Below, in pieces: positions 44,033 through 55,573 of a DNA stretch of 64,000 nt. Each line of letters begins with the position of its first letter. Within the stretch, counting starts at the first letter, position 1. Source of the stretch: Lithodes maja (Eukaryota > Arthropoda > Malacostraca > Decapoda > Lithodidae); NCBI GenBank assembly GCA_037953745.1, contig JBAKBP010007093.1:39325-103324 (forward strand), written 5' to 3'. The translations under genes and the position numbers were made by a program. Below the pieces are notes generated by a model, which saw nothing but the letters and a program-made list of their open reading frames with translations, was not told the DNA's origin and made no database searches.

Positions 44033-45825
44033 TGTGACGTTGACCACTCCGTTAGAACCGCATGGCTTGTCCTACAGTGACTCACTAGGATTGCCAGGGC
44101 AGTGGATGGGGCTACAGTTTATGTATTAGAGTGTGCTTTATTTCATATGAAAGCTTGTGTCATGGGCTGTCCAGAAAGGCTCTTTGTTTTCGCCCATGTC
44201 AAGGCTTTATATATTTAATTGTAAAGTATATGTTTTATCATTAACTAGTAATGATGGGATCTGGGAGAGAGAGAGAGAGTAGAACGGAGTGAGAGGAGGC
44301 GCGCAGTGTTTTTTGTCCCGCTCGATGACGTCACGGCTGGCTGCCTCGCGGGGGTTGGTGGAGAGAGGTCCTTACCATGCTGTGAGCTTTGTTAGTGGTT
44401 AGTTGACTTGTGACCGCCTTCTTCCCACGCGGCTAGAGCTAGTGCGAGTATATATACAGTTCCTCGCCGCTCTCTCCCTCAGATCTGGTTTCTAGAACAC
44501 ACCCATCTTTTTTTCCCCTTGCTATCTATCCCCGCTCCGTACCTGAGAATCTTTTCCTCTGCCTATCTCTCTCATTTTCCATATCTTTCACCACCTTTCT
44601 ATTAACATTATATCCACTCTGGTTAACTCTGCAAAATCAGCTTCATGCTGGCCAGTTGTATTGTGTGTTAAGGTCTGATATAACCTGTGTATGTTAGTTG
44701 TTAAGATAAGTGGATCACGAAGCATTGGTTGGCTTTCATATTGCCGCTTCCTATAATTATTAGTGTTCTGCTGGATTAGATAATGCTAGACTACGAGTCT
44801 GATATTAAAGGTATTGTTTCCTATGAGTGCTGGCTTCAGTTAAAAGCGGCACAACATACCTGAGAACTGGAGTTGATTGAGTAAATTCTAGTCTGTGTGC
44901 CATTGAGAGTAGAGCATGCACGAATGAGGGCTTTTTGCCTATACCATTCTGCACTGTTCTAGTCTCGATTGTTTGTCTTTGAGGTACGCCAGGAGAACGC
45001 TTAATACTTCGGTATTAAGGTTTCTCAAGAGAGCTACCCTTCATTATAACGTAATATTTGACACACAGACTTGAGATTTGCACTAGGCTATGCAGCATGC
45101 CATGCGCACCAGTATCTCGTATCATTGACTCTAGCTAGACTTTATCAGTCACAGTAGACATTAAGTATATTAACCTAATTACTCTTTTTATGCATACCCA
45201 TTTATTATTACACAAGCATTTCGCAGCCTAGTTTGATGTATTGAGACACAAACGACTTAGGCTCTTTTTGTTGATAGGAATACTGCATTGTCGTGGCGAT
45301 TATTATTAGTGTTGTAGTGTTTAGGATATTCTTGGCTCCGACGGCATTATATATTCTGCCTTTTTGGGTGCATAGCCTGTACGAGCATTGTTCCACTGCC
45401 TGCCTTTTTGGGTTCCATTTCCGATACGAGCATCTTTATAGCATCTAACATTTAAAGAAGATTCCTTGTTAGTGTTGAAGGACTTTAGTGCACTTACTTT
45501 CATGCAGGAGTGCCTGACATTTATTGATTAAAGTAACGTAAGCTGTAACTTCTCTTACCACCTTACTTTGCATACCATAACCAAGCACCTTCGGTTATAG
45601 GTAGTAATAGGCTGTTTTCACATAACATTAAGCCTAGAGTAGACGCACATTTATTGAGAGTTTGATAGCCTATTATTGCATATAGAACTCTGTAGAGTAT
45701 TTTGTGTTCTTTGTTCACTGGGGATATACATCAGAGGTTGGAGCTAGCGCTTTCCGTTGTAACATTTATGCCATTACTAGTCCAATGAATAAGAGCCCTG
45801 ATATATTTGAACCCCAGTCGTAACA
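44033..45825 (+). repeat. Solo LTR, same family as element B
   Basis: 1793 bp from TGTGACGTTG to CCCCAGTCGTAACA with ACTG on both sides (44029-44032, 45826-45829). No internal region, so it formed by recombination between two LTRs. TATATATA at about 44449. U3 hairpin CATGGGC/GCCCATG (44161-44167, 44192-44198). R/U5 hairpin I at 45000-45019 with an 8-bp stem and a C(TTCG)G loop. Hairpin II at 45440-45476. Confidence 0.93.
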
Positions 45826-45930
45826 ACTGTATCTCCAACTGTTGGCTATAAAATATAAATGAAGGTGAATACATATATGCTAGCTGCAGGGCTTGTTATT
45901 AATTAACTGTATCTCCAACTGTTGGCTATA
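45826..45930 (+). repeat. 80-bp minisatellite, segment 4
   Basis: Last 1.3 units, ending at GTTGGCTATA where unique sequence begins. Confidence 0.9.
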
Positions 45931-45973
45931 CAATCCTATACAATGCATTTTAACAATTACACCTATAATTGTA

Positions 45974-46396
45974 CAGTCACTTATAAATGTTCGTGGAACC
46001 CTATGTTCTTCTTTATGCAAATATAATTATCTGGATTGATTTTCGATGGAATATATTTTTCATTAACCCTTTCAAGCTCCAATACGCGTTTCTGTTCTGT
46101 TTCTGGCTACTACTAGACGATTTTATTCAGATTAGTAACGGTACATGGAAGGCAAAGGGTAGATTGATATAGTATTTACCCTTTTCATACCCACAGATAC
46201 TTCCTAAGCTGCATACAGTCATCTAATGATAGCCAAAATAAACTGCTAAATCGCATCAGAACTTCAAAGGGTTAAATAGTATATATAGTTTTATAGTTGA
46301 TGTATAGAAAATTATATTCATAAATTCGTTTTCAGATATACAGTATATTACCATAATTAGAAGTAGGTGACCTCCACATATCTTTATGAGTGACTG
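45974..46396. mobile_element. TA-flanked mariner-like MITE
   Basis: Ends CAGTCACTTATAAATG and its near complement CTTTATGAGTGACTG, flanked by TA on both sides (45972-45973, 46397-46398), the pattern of Tc1/mariner transposition. 423 bp including the nested TTAA MITE, so about 214 bp originally. No transposase. Confidence 0.75.
46067..46271. mobile_element. TTAA-flanked MITE, CTGGCTATCATTAGAC family, copy 4
   Basis: 205 bp between TTAA copies (46063-46066, 46272-46275), ends CCCTTTCAAGCTC and GAACTTCAAAGGG. The inner inverted pair TTCTGGCTACTACTAGACGA / TCATCTAATGATAGCCA matches copies 1-3. It lies inside the mariner-like MITE. Confidence 0.8.
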
Positions 46397-46505
46397 TACC
46401 TAACTATTACCAAACTACCCGGTCAAAACTACCCACCCACCAACCATCCGCTCAACCATCCACCCTTCCAACCCTACCATCCAACCTTCCTTTATTCTTG
46501 GTGGT

Positions 46506-49500
46506 GTATTATCATGAGCATGGTTTTGGTGAAGGTGGTATGGTCACAGTGGTTAGTATTATCATGAGCATGGTCTTGGTGAAGGTGGTATGGTCACAGT
46601 GGTTAGTATTATCATGAGCATGGTCTTGGTGAAGGTGGTATGGTCACAGTGGTTAGTATTATCATGAGCATGGTCTTGGTGAAGGTGGTATGGTCACAGT
46701 GGTTAGTATTATCATGAGCATGGTCTGGGTGAAGGTGGTATGGTCACAGTGGTTAGTATTATCATGAGCATGGTCTTGGTGAAGGTGGTATGGGCACAGT
46801 GGTTAGTATTATCATGAGCATGGTCTTGGTGAAGGTGGTATGGTCACAGTGGGTAGTATTATCATGAGCATGGTCTTGGTGAAGGTGGTATGGTCACAGT
46901 GGTTAGTATTATCATGAGCATGGTCTTGGTGAAGGTGGTATGGTCACAGTGGTTAGTATTATCATGAGCATGGTCTTGGTGAAGGTGGTATGGTCACAGT
47001 GGTTAGTGTTATCATGAGCATGGTCTTGGTGAAGGTGGTATGGTCACAGTGGTTAGTATTATCATGAGCATGGTCTTGGTGAAGGTGGTATGGTCACAGT
47101 GGTTAGTATTATCATGAGCATGGTCGGGGTGAAGGTGGTATGGGCACAGTGGTTAGTATTATCATGAGTATGGTCTTGGTGAAGGTGGTATGGGCACAGT
47201 GGTTAGTATTATCATGAGCATGGTCTTGGTGAAGGTGGTATGGTCACAGTGGTTAGTGTTATCATGAGCATGGTCTTGGTGAAGTTGGTATGGTCACAGT
47301 GGTTAGTGTTATCATGAGCATGGTCTTGGTGAAGGTGGTATGGTCACAGTGGTTAGTGTTATCATGAGCATGGTCTTGGTGAAGGTGGTATGGTCACAGT
47401 GGTTATTATTATCATGAGCATGGTCTTGGTGAAGGTAGTATGGTCACAGTGGTTATTATTATCATGAGCATGGTCTTGGTGAAGGTTGTATGGTCACAGT
47501 GGTTAGTACTATCATGAGCATGGTCTTGGTGAAGGTGGTATGGTCACAGGGGTTAATATTATTATGAGCATGGTCTTGGTGAAGGTGGTATGGTCACAGT
47601 GGTTAGTATTATCATGAGCATGGTCTTGGTGAAGGTGGTATGGTCACAGTGGTTAGTATTATCATGAGCATGGTCTTGGTGAAGGTGGTATGGTCACAGT
47701 GGTTAGTATTATCATGAGCATGGTGTTGGTGAAGGTGGTATGGTCACAGTGGTTAGTATTATCATGAGCATGGTCTTGGTGAAGGTGGTATGGTCACAGT
47801 GGTTAGTATTATCATGAGCATGGTCTTGGTGAAGGTGGTATGGTCACAGTGGTTAGTATTATCATGAGCATGGTCTTGGTGAAGGTGGTATGGTCACAGT
47901 GGTTAGTATTATCATGAGCATGGTCTTGGTGAAGGTGGTATGGTCACAGTGGTTAGTATTATCATGAGCATGGTCTTGGTGAAGGTGGTATGGTCACAGT
48001 GGTTAGTATTATCATGAGCATGGTCTTGGTGAAGGTGTTATGGTCACAGTGGTTAGTATTATCATAAGCATGGTCTTGGTGAAGGTGGTATGGTCACAGT
48101 GGTTAGTATTATCATGAGCATGGTCTTGGTGAAGGTGGTATGGTCACAGTGGTTAGTATTATCATGAGCATGGTCTTGGTGAAGGTGGTATGGTCACAGT
48201 GGTTAGTATTATCATGAGCATGGTCTTGGTGAAGGTGGTATGGTCACAGTGGCTAGTATTATCATGCACATGGTCTTGGTGAAGGTGGTATGGTCACAGT
48301 GGTTAGTATTAATGAGCATGGTCTTGGTGAAGGTGGTATGGTCACAGTGGTTAGTATTATCATGAGCATGGTCTTGGTGAAGGTGGTATGGTCACAGTGG
48401 TTAGTATTATCATGAGCATGGTCTTGCTGAAGGTGGTATGGTCACAGTGGTTAGTATTGTCATGAGCATGGTCTTGGTGAAGGTGGTGTGGTCACAGTGG
48501 TTAGTATTATCGTGAGCATGGTCTTAGTGAAGGTGGTGTGGTCACAGTGGTTATTATTATCATGAGCATGGTCTTGGTGAAGGTGGTATGGTCACAGCGG
48601 TTAGTAATATCATGAGCATGGTCTTGGTGAAGGTGGTATGGTCACAATGGCTAGTATTATCATGAGCATGGTCTTGGTGAAGGTGGTATGGTCACAGTGG
48701 TTAGTATTATCATGAGCATGGTCTTGGTGAAGGTGGTATGGTCACAGTGTTTAGTATTATCATGAGCATGGTCTTGGTGAAGGTGGTATGGCCACAGTGG
48801 TTAGTATTATCATGAGCATGGTCTTGGTGAAGGTGGTATGGTCACAGTGGTTAGTATTATCATGAGCGGGGTCTTGGTGAAGGTGGTATGGTTACAGTGG
48901 TTAGTATTATCATGAGCATGGTCTTGGTGAAGGTGGTTTGGTCACAGTGGTTAGTATTATCATGAGCATGGTCTTGTTGAAGGTGGTATGGTCACAGTGG
49001 TTAATATTATCATGAGCAAGGTCTTGGTGAAGGTGGTATGGTCACAGTGGTTAGTATTATCATGAGCATGGTCTTGGTGAAGGTGGTATGGTCACAGTGG
49101 TTAGTATTATCATGAGCATGGTCTTGGTGAAGGTGGTATGGTCACAGTGGTTAGTATTATCATGAGCATGGTCTTGGTGAAGGTGGTATGGTCACAGTGG
49201 TTAGTATTATCATGAGCATGGTCTTGGTGAAGGTGGTATGGTCACAGTGGTTAATATTATCATGATCATGGTCTTGGTGAAGGTGGTATGGTCACAGTGG
49301 TTAGTATTATCATGTGCATGGTCTTGGTGAAGGTGGTATGGTCACAGTGGTTAGTATTATCATGAGCATGGTCTTGGTGAAGGTGGTATGGTCACAGTGG
49401 TTAGTATTATCATGAGCATGGTCTTGGTGAAGGTGGTATGGTCACAGTGGTTAGTATTATCATGAGCATGGTCTTGGTGAAGGTGGTATGGTCACAGTGG

Positions 49501-49939
49501 TTAGTATTACCATGAGCATGGTCTTGGTGAAGGTGGTATGGTCACAGTGGTTAGTATTATCATGATCATGGTCTTGGTGAAGGTGGTATGGTCACAGTGG
49601 TTAATATTATCATGATCATGGTCTTGGTGAAGGTGGTATGGTCACAGTGGTTAGTATTATCATGCGCATGGTCTTGGTGAAGGTGGTATGGTCACAGTGG
49701 TTAGTATTATCATGAGCATGGTCTTGGTGAAGGTGGTATGGTCACAGTGGTTAGTATTATCATGAGCATGGTCTTGGTGAAGGTGGTATGGTCACAGTGG
49801 TTAGTATTATCATGAGCATGGTCTTGGTGAAGGTGGTATGGTCACAGTGGTTAGTATTACCATGAGCATGGTCTTGGTGAAGGTGGTATGGTCACAGTGG
49901 TTAGTATTATCATGAGCATGGTCTTGGTGAAGGTGGTAT
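46506..49939 (+). repeat. 50-bp minisatellite, left part (about 68 units)
   Basis: Unit of 50 bp containing TATTATCATGAGCATGGTCT and TGGTGAAGGTGGTATGGTCA then CAGTGGTTAG. Most units differ at 0-2 positions; one unit near 48311 lost three bases. Because 50 is not a multiple of 3, it does not encode a repeat protein. The array resumes after element D. Confidence 0.97.
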
Positions 49940-52089
49940 TGTGACGCCTCCCGTCGTTGGCAGAATGGTTGCGTGGGTCATTGCAGCTCGCTAGCGCTCG
50001 CCAGGATGGGGGGATGGGCTACAGTTGTCCTAGAATGATCTGCTTTATGTAATTAGTGTCGTGTTGCCACAGACAGTCTAGAAATGGTCTTTGTTTTGGT
50101 CTGTGACCGCGCCTTATATTTTATATTCGCTATAATATAAATGTTGCTTGTGTGGGAGGCGAGCGAGAGAGGGTGAGGGACTACACCTGGCAGCGGGGTG
50201 AGCTATGACGCGGCTCGCTTGGGCGCTGACGGCGTTGGCGGCCGGGTGGTCAACTAGTCCCTTCCCATCGCGGCCTCGTGTTCTTTACCAGCTCAGAGCT
50301 TGCTTGACACGCGTATCGCCTACATCCTTTGCAATTCTGTCCCCCATACTCGCCACTTTGCATACTATTTCTCTCTCTCGACTTCTCCTTTCTCATTCTC
50401 TGATCTTTATTAAACTCAACATCCCTTCTGGTTTCAGCATAGACGTTCACCGTCGACCAGTCGTATTGTACGCGAAGCTCTCAGAGATTTCCATGTATTA
50501 GGTTAAGGAGGTATTATGCTTTATTGAGGGTTAGAGAGACGGACTTTTCCGTATGTGTCCTCTCTCGGGAAGGTTGTAGACCGGTATATGTCTCCCTGGC
50601 AAGGTGTTGAGTGATTCTGCTTGGTTATCTAAAGCTAGACTGGGGGTAAGGTTACTGTGTCGTTGTCTCCGATGTGTGCAGTGTTAGCTAAGCCCTGCAC
50701 GACATCGACAGGTACTGTGGGAGCCTAAGTTGTCTTCGGGTGGGTTTACTTTGCGAGCACAGCGCTGTGGTGTGAGAGGGCCATAGCCTATCCCTCACAA
50801 CATAGTGCTGCCTCTTTGTGTTGACTTCTGAGTGATCGCCAGGATAGAACTAGGTACTAGAGACCTAGATTTATCAAGAGAGCATCCCCGTCATATAACG
50901 TAATCTTCATTATACCACCTTCGGACAACGTTAGGCTACGAGCCGCATGCTCACCCATTGTTGCCCTGCCTTGATACCCCAGCTAGACTTTATTAACTGA
51001 GCAGACACTGGTTAGAGATAAGCCCCCATTATTATATGTATGCAACATTATTATTCACTGCACTTTTGAGCCGAGGTTGTTGTTGAGTTGCACAACCCTA
51101 GTAGTCTGTTGCGTTGTGTCACGAAGCATTTCTTTAGTTGTCGAGCATTACTACCTTTGCGCAGTCTTTATTATTCGCCTGCCTATTATTACTATATGTC
51201 CTAGCATTTATTGTGACCCGTATTCTGCATTATAATTGTTCAAGATTCTTTACGAACATCTTCCCAGCATCAGACTTATTTCAGAAGTTTCCAGTTGATG
51301 TTGCAGGACTAGCATTGCACTTTCTTTAATACAGGAGTGCCAGTTATTTGAGTATCTACCGTAACGTTAATTAATCACGTTAACTATCTTTTCTTTGTGT
51401 AACATAATCGAGTGATCTTTTACTGTTTGAGAATAGGCTGTTTCATTGAGCGTCAAGCCTAGTGTGTGTGCACCAGTTACCGAGTCATAGGATACCTCGT
51501 TGTCCAGGCACGACTCAGGGCGGTAATGGTGTTTTGTTTTCCAGTGTTTAACCCGTCCAGCCCCAGCGACGCGTCTGGCGCGTCGGCGATGTATGTAACG
51601 CACAGCCCCAGCGACGCGTCTGACGAGTCACCCTAATTGCTCCGACCGTAACCTCAGGTGTAGCCACTCGAGAGGGCTCAGATTTGTATGGGAACTGTGT
51701 ACGTATTCCACGCAACCGTGCCGATGGTTGAAAACTCTCAAAGTCCACGTGCGTGCGCGTGAGTGCGCAATAACCGGGTTTTTTGGGGTAATTGCCTTCA
51801 ATTTTTTACTCTTGTAAAATACGTTTTCGGGGGCTCTGTAGGACCATTCTTTTAGCTTTTTGAGCGGTTTTTCGTGGTTTTTCCTTCATTCCTAACCCAT
51901 TCGCTACTGTTTCTGGAATAAAACCATTTTTTGAAAACCAGCCGGGTTCTGGTGAACAAACAATACAAAACTAGCCGGGGCTCCACGGGTTAAGGCAGGG
52001 GTTGGATCTAGTGTTACCGTTGTTGCATTTTGCCATTATCTAGTCCAATGTTGAAGAGCCCTGTGTCTTTGAGAACCTGGATCGTAACA
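49940..52089 (+). repeat. 5' LTR of element D
   Basis: TGTGACGCCTCCC to CGTAACA. U3 hairpin CACAGAC (50067-50073) / GTCTGTG (50098-50104), hairpin I at 50850-50868 (CTAGGT/ACCTAG), hairpin II at 51266-51302. A MITE at 51552-51989 interrupts it. Confidence 0.95.
51552..51989. mobile_element. TTAA-flanked MITE inside D 5' LTR
   Basis: 438 bp between TTAA copies (51548-51551, 51990-51993). The 3' LTR at about 61228 has the uninterrupted sequence with one TTAA, which proves the insertion and its target duplication. Ends CCCGTCCAGCCCC and GGGGCTCCACGGG. The interior matches 22436-22866 in inverse orientation. Confidence 0.93.
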
Positions 52090-52091
52090 AA

Positions 52092-52109
52092 TGGCGACCT
52101 AGCTCAGGA
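52092..52109 (+). other. Primer binding site of element D
   Basis: TGGCGACCTAGCTCAGG, two bases after the LTR end, parallel to A and C. Confidence 0.6.
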
Positions 52110-52309
52110 TCTTGTGAACTAAGAGATAATTGCAGGATTGTTGTGGTCATTTGTTTTATTGAGGAATATAGTGGGCACGTTAATTTTTGTTTGGCAAAGT
52201 AGTATAGCACTTGAGAGTCTTCAGACATTTTTGGCAAGTGAATAGTGCTACATAAGAGTTTGGGGTACTTCTTTTCTGAATATTGTGGTGAGAAATTTTT
52301 GTGAGCATC

Positions 52310-53212
52310 ATGTCTTATAACGGGTCAGAGGAGAATTGGGACACAGTACGTAATGTCGAAACTGAGGAACAGCAGCATGATGAAAGGGTTAATCGGGTGA
52401 ACTGTGAGGAGGATGCTAGGATATTTTTGCAATGGCCTGTTACTGCCGAGCGGTTGGAGGGTATGGATCGGTACGGTCTTCAATGCCTGGCCACAGCTAT
52501 CGGTCATGCGGTTACTAGCAGCATGACCAAGGATAACTTGATAACGTGTGTACTGGCCAGGGTGACTGGTGAGCGAGATGGGTTGAGTGCTCAGAGCCCT
52601 TCGGCCATGCTTCCCCTACACTTGACTCCCAGCCATCCCAGTAGTTTGCCGATCCCGGGTACGCTTCCACAGTTGGGTGGTGACTGGCAGGGTGGGTTGC
52701 CCCTGGGGGGACCACCGGTAATTTCAAACATTGTAGCACCTTCACCTCCTCCAGGGTTAACTCCAGAATTATTGTATCAGCTCGAATTAGCTAAGATCGA
52801 AGAGAGAAAGGCTATCAGGGTATCTGAGCTTCAGCTTCACCAGCAACAAATGGCAGGTGAGCTTCAGCAGCAAATAGAGCTAGCAAAAAAGTAGAAGTCG
52901 CGAGTAGAGACAACGGGACAGCGACTTGGGGCTGGTAACCGTGTTCATGAGCAGTCTCTCTCGCACTTATTGAAACTGGTTCCGGTGTTTGATGAGAGTG
53001 GTGTAACAGAATTTTTCACACGATTCGAGAAGAAGTGCCAGATCCACCAGTTGCCTAGGGAGAAGTGGGCAGCCCTTGTTTCCTCTAGACTTGTGGGCAA
53101 GGGACTCCGGGCTTATGATGCATTGCCGATAGAGTCTTGTATTATCTATGAGGAACTCAAGGAGGCTGTCCTGAGAGCACATACGAACTACAACCAGAGA
53201 CGTACAGGTTGA
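52310..53212 (+). pseudogene. Element D Gag N-terminal and central part
   Basis: ATG at 52310 opens Gag with LQWPVTAERLEGMDRYG and GGDWQGGLPLGGPPVIS, nearly the same as B's Gag, then a Gln/Leu-rich helix. A stop at 52892-52894 follows a small deletion beside KVEVE-type codons. The Gag frame resumes by 52970 (LVPVFDESGVTEFFTRFEKK, KWAALVSSRL) and breaks again near 53190 by two extra bases before KFRGVTKGRE. Gag is therefore not translatable as one protein. Confidence 0.85.
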
Positions 53213-55572
53213 AGTTCCGGGGTGTTACCAAGGGTCGGGAGAGCACCTTTTTGGAGCATGCCCGGGAGCTGTCCGATGCTTTTGGGAATTGGCTGAGGTC
53301 GGAGAAAGCTAATACGTTTGACGACATTAAACAGTTGGTGCTTTTAGAGCAGTTTTTCAAATGCACGGGCGGCGACCTGACGTTAAACCTTAAAGAAAAG
53401 CAACCAAAAACTCTACAGGAGGCAGCTGAGATGGCTGATCTCCGGCTATCACTAATTCGTGGGTGCGGGTCTGCCCAGCGTAGTGAGGCAGGTAACAAGG
53501 GGCGTGACGCCCCACCCCCCCGAGTTAGTGATATACCTTATGCAAACAAGTACAAGAGCCATGATACCAAGACTGACCACAAGACTAGCACCGTCCCATT
53601 TAAGAAGGGGCCGGGCCCTTCCCAGTACCAAGGGAAGCCCAAAGGGGAGTTGGAGTGTTATCATTGTCATAAAAAGGGGCACTTTGCAAGAGTCTGTCCT
53701 AGCAAACCACCTACAGCAACTGTGTCTTTGGCCTGCAACATTGGTGTGTCTCCGAAGTCATCTGAGTTTGCCCGGGGCAGTTCGTCAGAGGCTGAGGCAC
53801 AGCCAATGCAGAAGCACCTGGGAGGCTCGAACCCTGCTCAGGATGTTTTTTGCGACCATAGAGGGTGGGGTTGCGTGATGTGGGCGGGGCGCAAGCATGG
53901 AGTAGAGGTCTTGCGTGATACAGGTGCTTCCCAGACTCTGATGAAAAACTTGACTGGCTACCCTATAAACGCGGCTCGGGTGGTGGTGGTGCAGGGTATT
54001 AATGCAACTCGGTCATACCCGCTGGTGCGGTTGGAGTTGGAGGTGGATGGTGTGGCACGTGAATTGGATGTCGGGATTGTGGAAAAACTGCCAGTGGAGG
54101 GCGTCGACCTTCTTCTCGGCAACGACTTTGCAATGCCCGCTTCTGAGGTTCTACCCTTAGTCGTTGCCGAGAGGCCGGCCGACGTGAGTAGGGAAGAGCA
54201 AGAGTGGGTCGAGCAGTGCCAGACACAACCCATGGCGTGTGTTGTCAGCCGAGCTCGGGCAGCTAAAGTGTCACAGCCTAGTCCTCCGTCTTCAGACCAG
54301 CGGAGGAACGATCAACAGGAGGAGGCTAAAGCTGGAGTTGGTTTTAAGAGTTTTGACTCGGCGGCTCTCCTGGGTGATTCAGTATTAGCACCATTACTTA
54401 ATTCTGGAGTAGCCCCTGGGCCTGTCATCGAGAGTGACGAGGCTGGGCATGACGAGTCTCCACGACAGCAACGTTATGTACATCGAGAGAGACAGAGGGA
54501 GCAGCCCAGTATCGGGGAAGGTCATGCATTGCTCCGGGAGCAGTTAGATCGCTTGGCACCCTCAGATATACGTCGGTTGCAACTAGAGGACCCTGAGCTC
54601 CAAACGTGTGCTAATGGAGCTGTAAAGCTCGACGAAGACGGCGATGCACAGCCAGGAGATTTTTTTTATTTAGAAGGCATCCTCTATAGGCGTTTTCAAG
54701 ACCCAAAACGTAGTTGGCAAGAGGGGTCCGGAGTAGTGGACCAGTTGGTGGTGCCACGGGAGTGCAGGGATAGCCTACTGAGGTTGGCGCATGACATACC
54801 ACTGGCAGGACATCTAGGGGTGAGAAAAACGGTGGCGGCTTTAGAAAAATTGTTTTGGTGGCCGGGGTTGAAGGGGCAGGTGGTAACCTGGATAGCAAGG
54901 TGTCATACGTGCCAGAGGGTTGGAAAACCTAACCAAACAATTCCGAGAGCCCCGTTGCACCCCATTCCTGTCAGTGGACCGCCCTTCAGTAAGGTCATCA
55001 TTGATATGGTCGGACCCCTAACCCCTACTAGTGCCGGTAATAAATTTCTATTAACTATCATGGATGTGGCCACTCGTTATCCTGATGCATATCTAATGAG
55101 AAATGGCACGGCGAAAACTGTTGTCCGGAACATGCTCTTGTATTGCTCTCGGTATGGTTACCCGCAAGAGGTGCAATCGGACCAAGGTTCTAATTTTACC
55201 TCTAATCTGTTCAAACAAACTATGATTCAGCATGGCATCAGCACTGTCGTCTCTTCTGCGTATCACCCGGAGAGTCAAGGGGTGTTGGAGAGGTGGCACA
55301 CCACGCTGAAAAGTATGCTTCGATGTTATTGCGCAGAGAACGGAAAGGATTGGGACCTTGGTCTGCCGTATGTTTTGTTCGCGGCAAGAGAAGTACCTGG
55401 AGAGAGTCTCGGTTTCAGTCCGAATGAGCTTGTTTTCGGGCATCAGGTGAGGGGCCCTCTCCACATGATGAAGGAGATTTGGGAGGGTACCGCTAAGCCA
55501 TGTTCTATGTTGAGATACGTCCTCGAGAGCAGAGAGAGAATGCTTAGAAGTCTGGAGCTGGCCGGGCCTTAA
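53209..55572 (+). pseudogene. Element D capsid end, protease and integrase
   Basis: One open frame of 787 codons: the SCAN-like capsid end (FLEHARELSDAFGNWLR, LLEQFFKCTG), knuckle CYHCHKKGHFARVC, protease DTGAS and LLLGNDF, and the linker. Integrase has HDIPLAGH, CHTC, IDMVGP, QSDQGSNF and VLERWH, so the zinc domain and all three catalytic residues are present. Unlike C, it reads straight through AAREVPGESLGFSPNELVFG. It ends at a TAA in 55570-55572 caused by one extra base at the GPY/F approach. From about 53395 to 54866 it is ~98% identical to C without indels, while both sides are far more diverged. Confidence 0.92.
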
Positions 55573-55573
55573 T

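Noticed and set aside
50205..50501. 98-codon frame repeated at 58114-58410
   Set aside because: Both are the same part of the two D LTRs; duplication comes from LTR structure, and codon-level constraint cannot be inferred from one pair.
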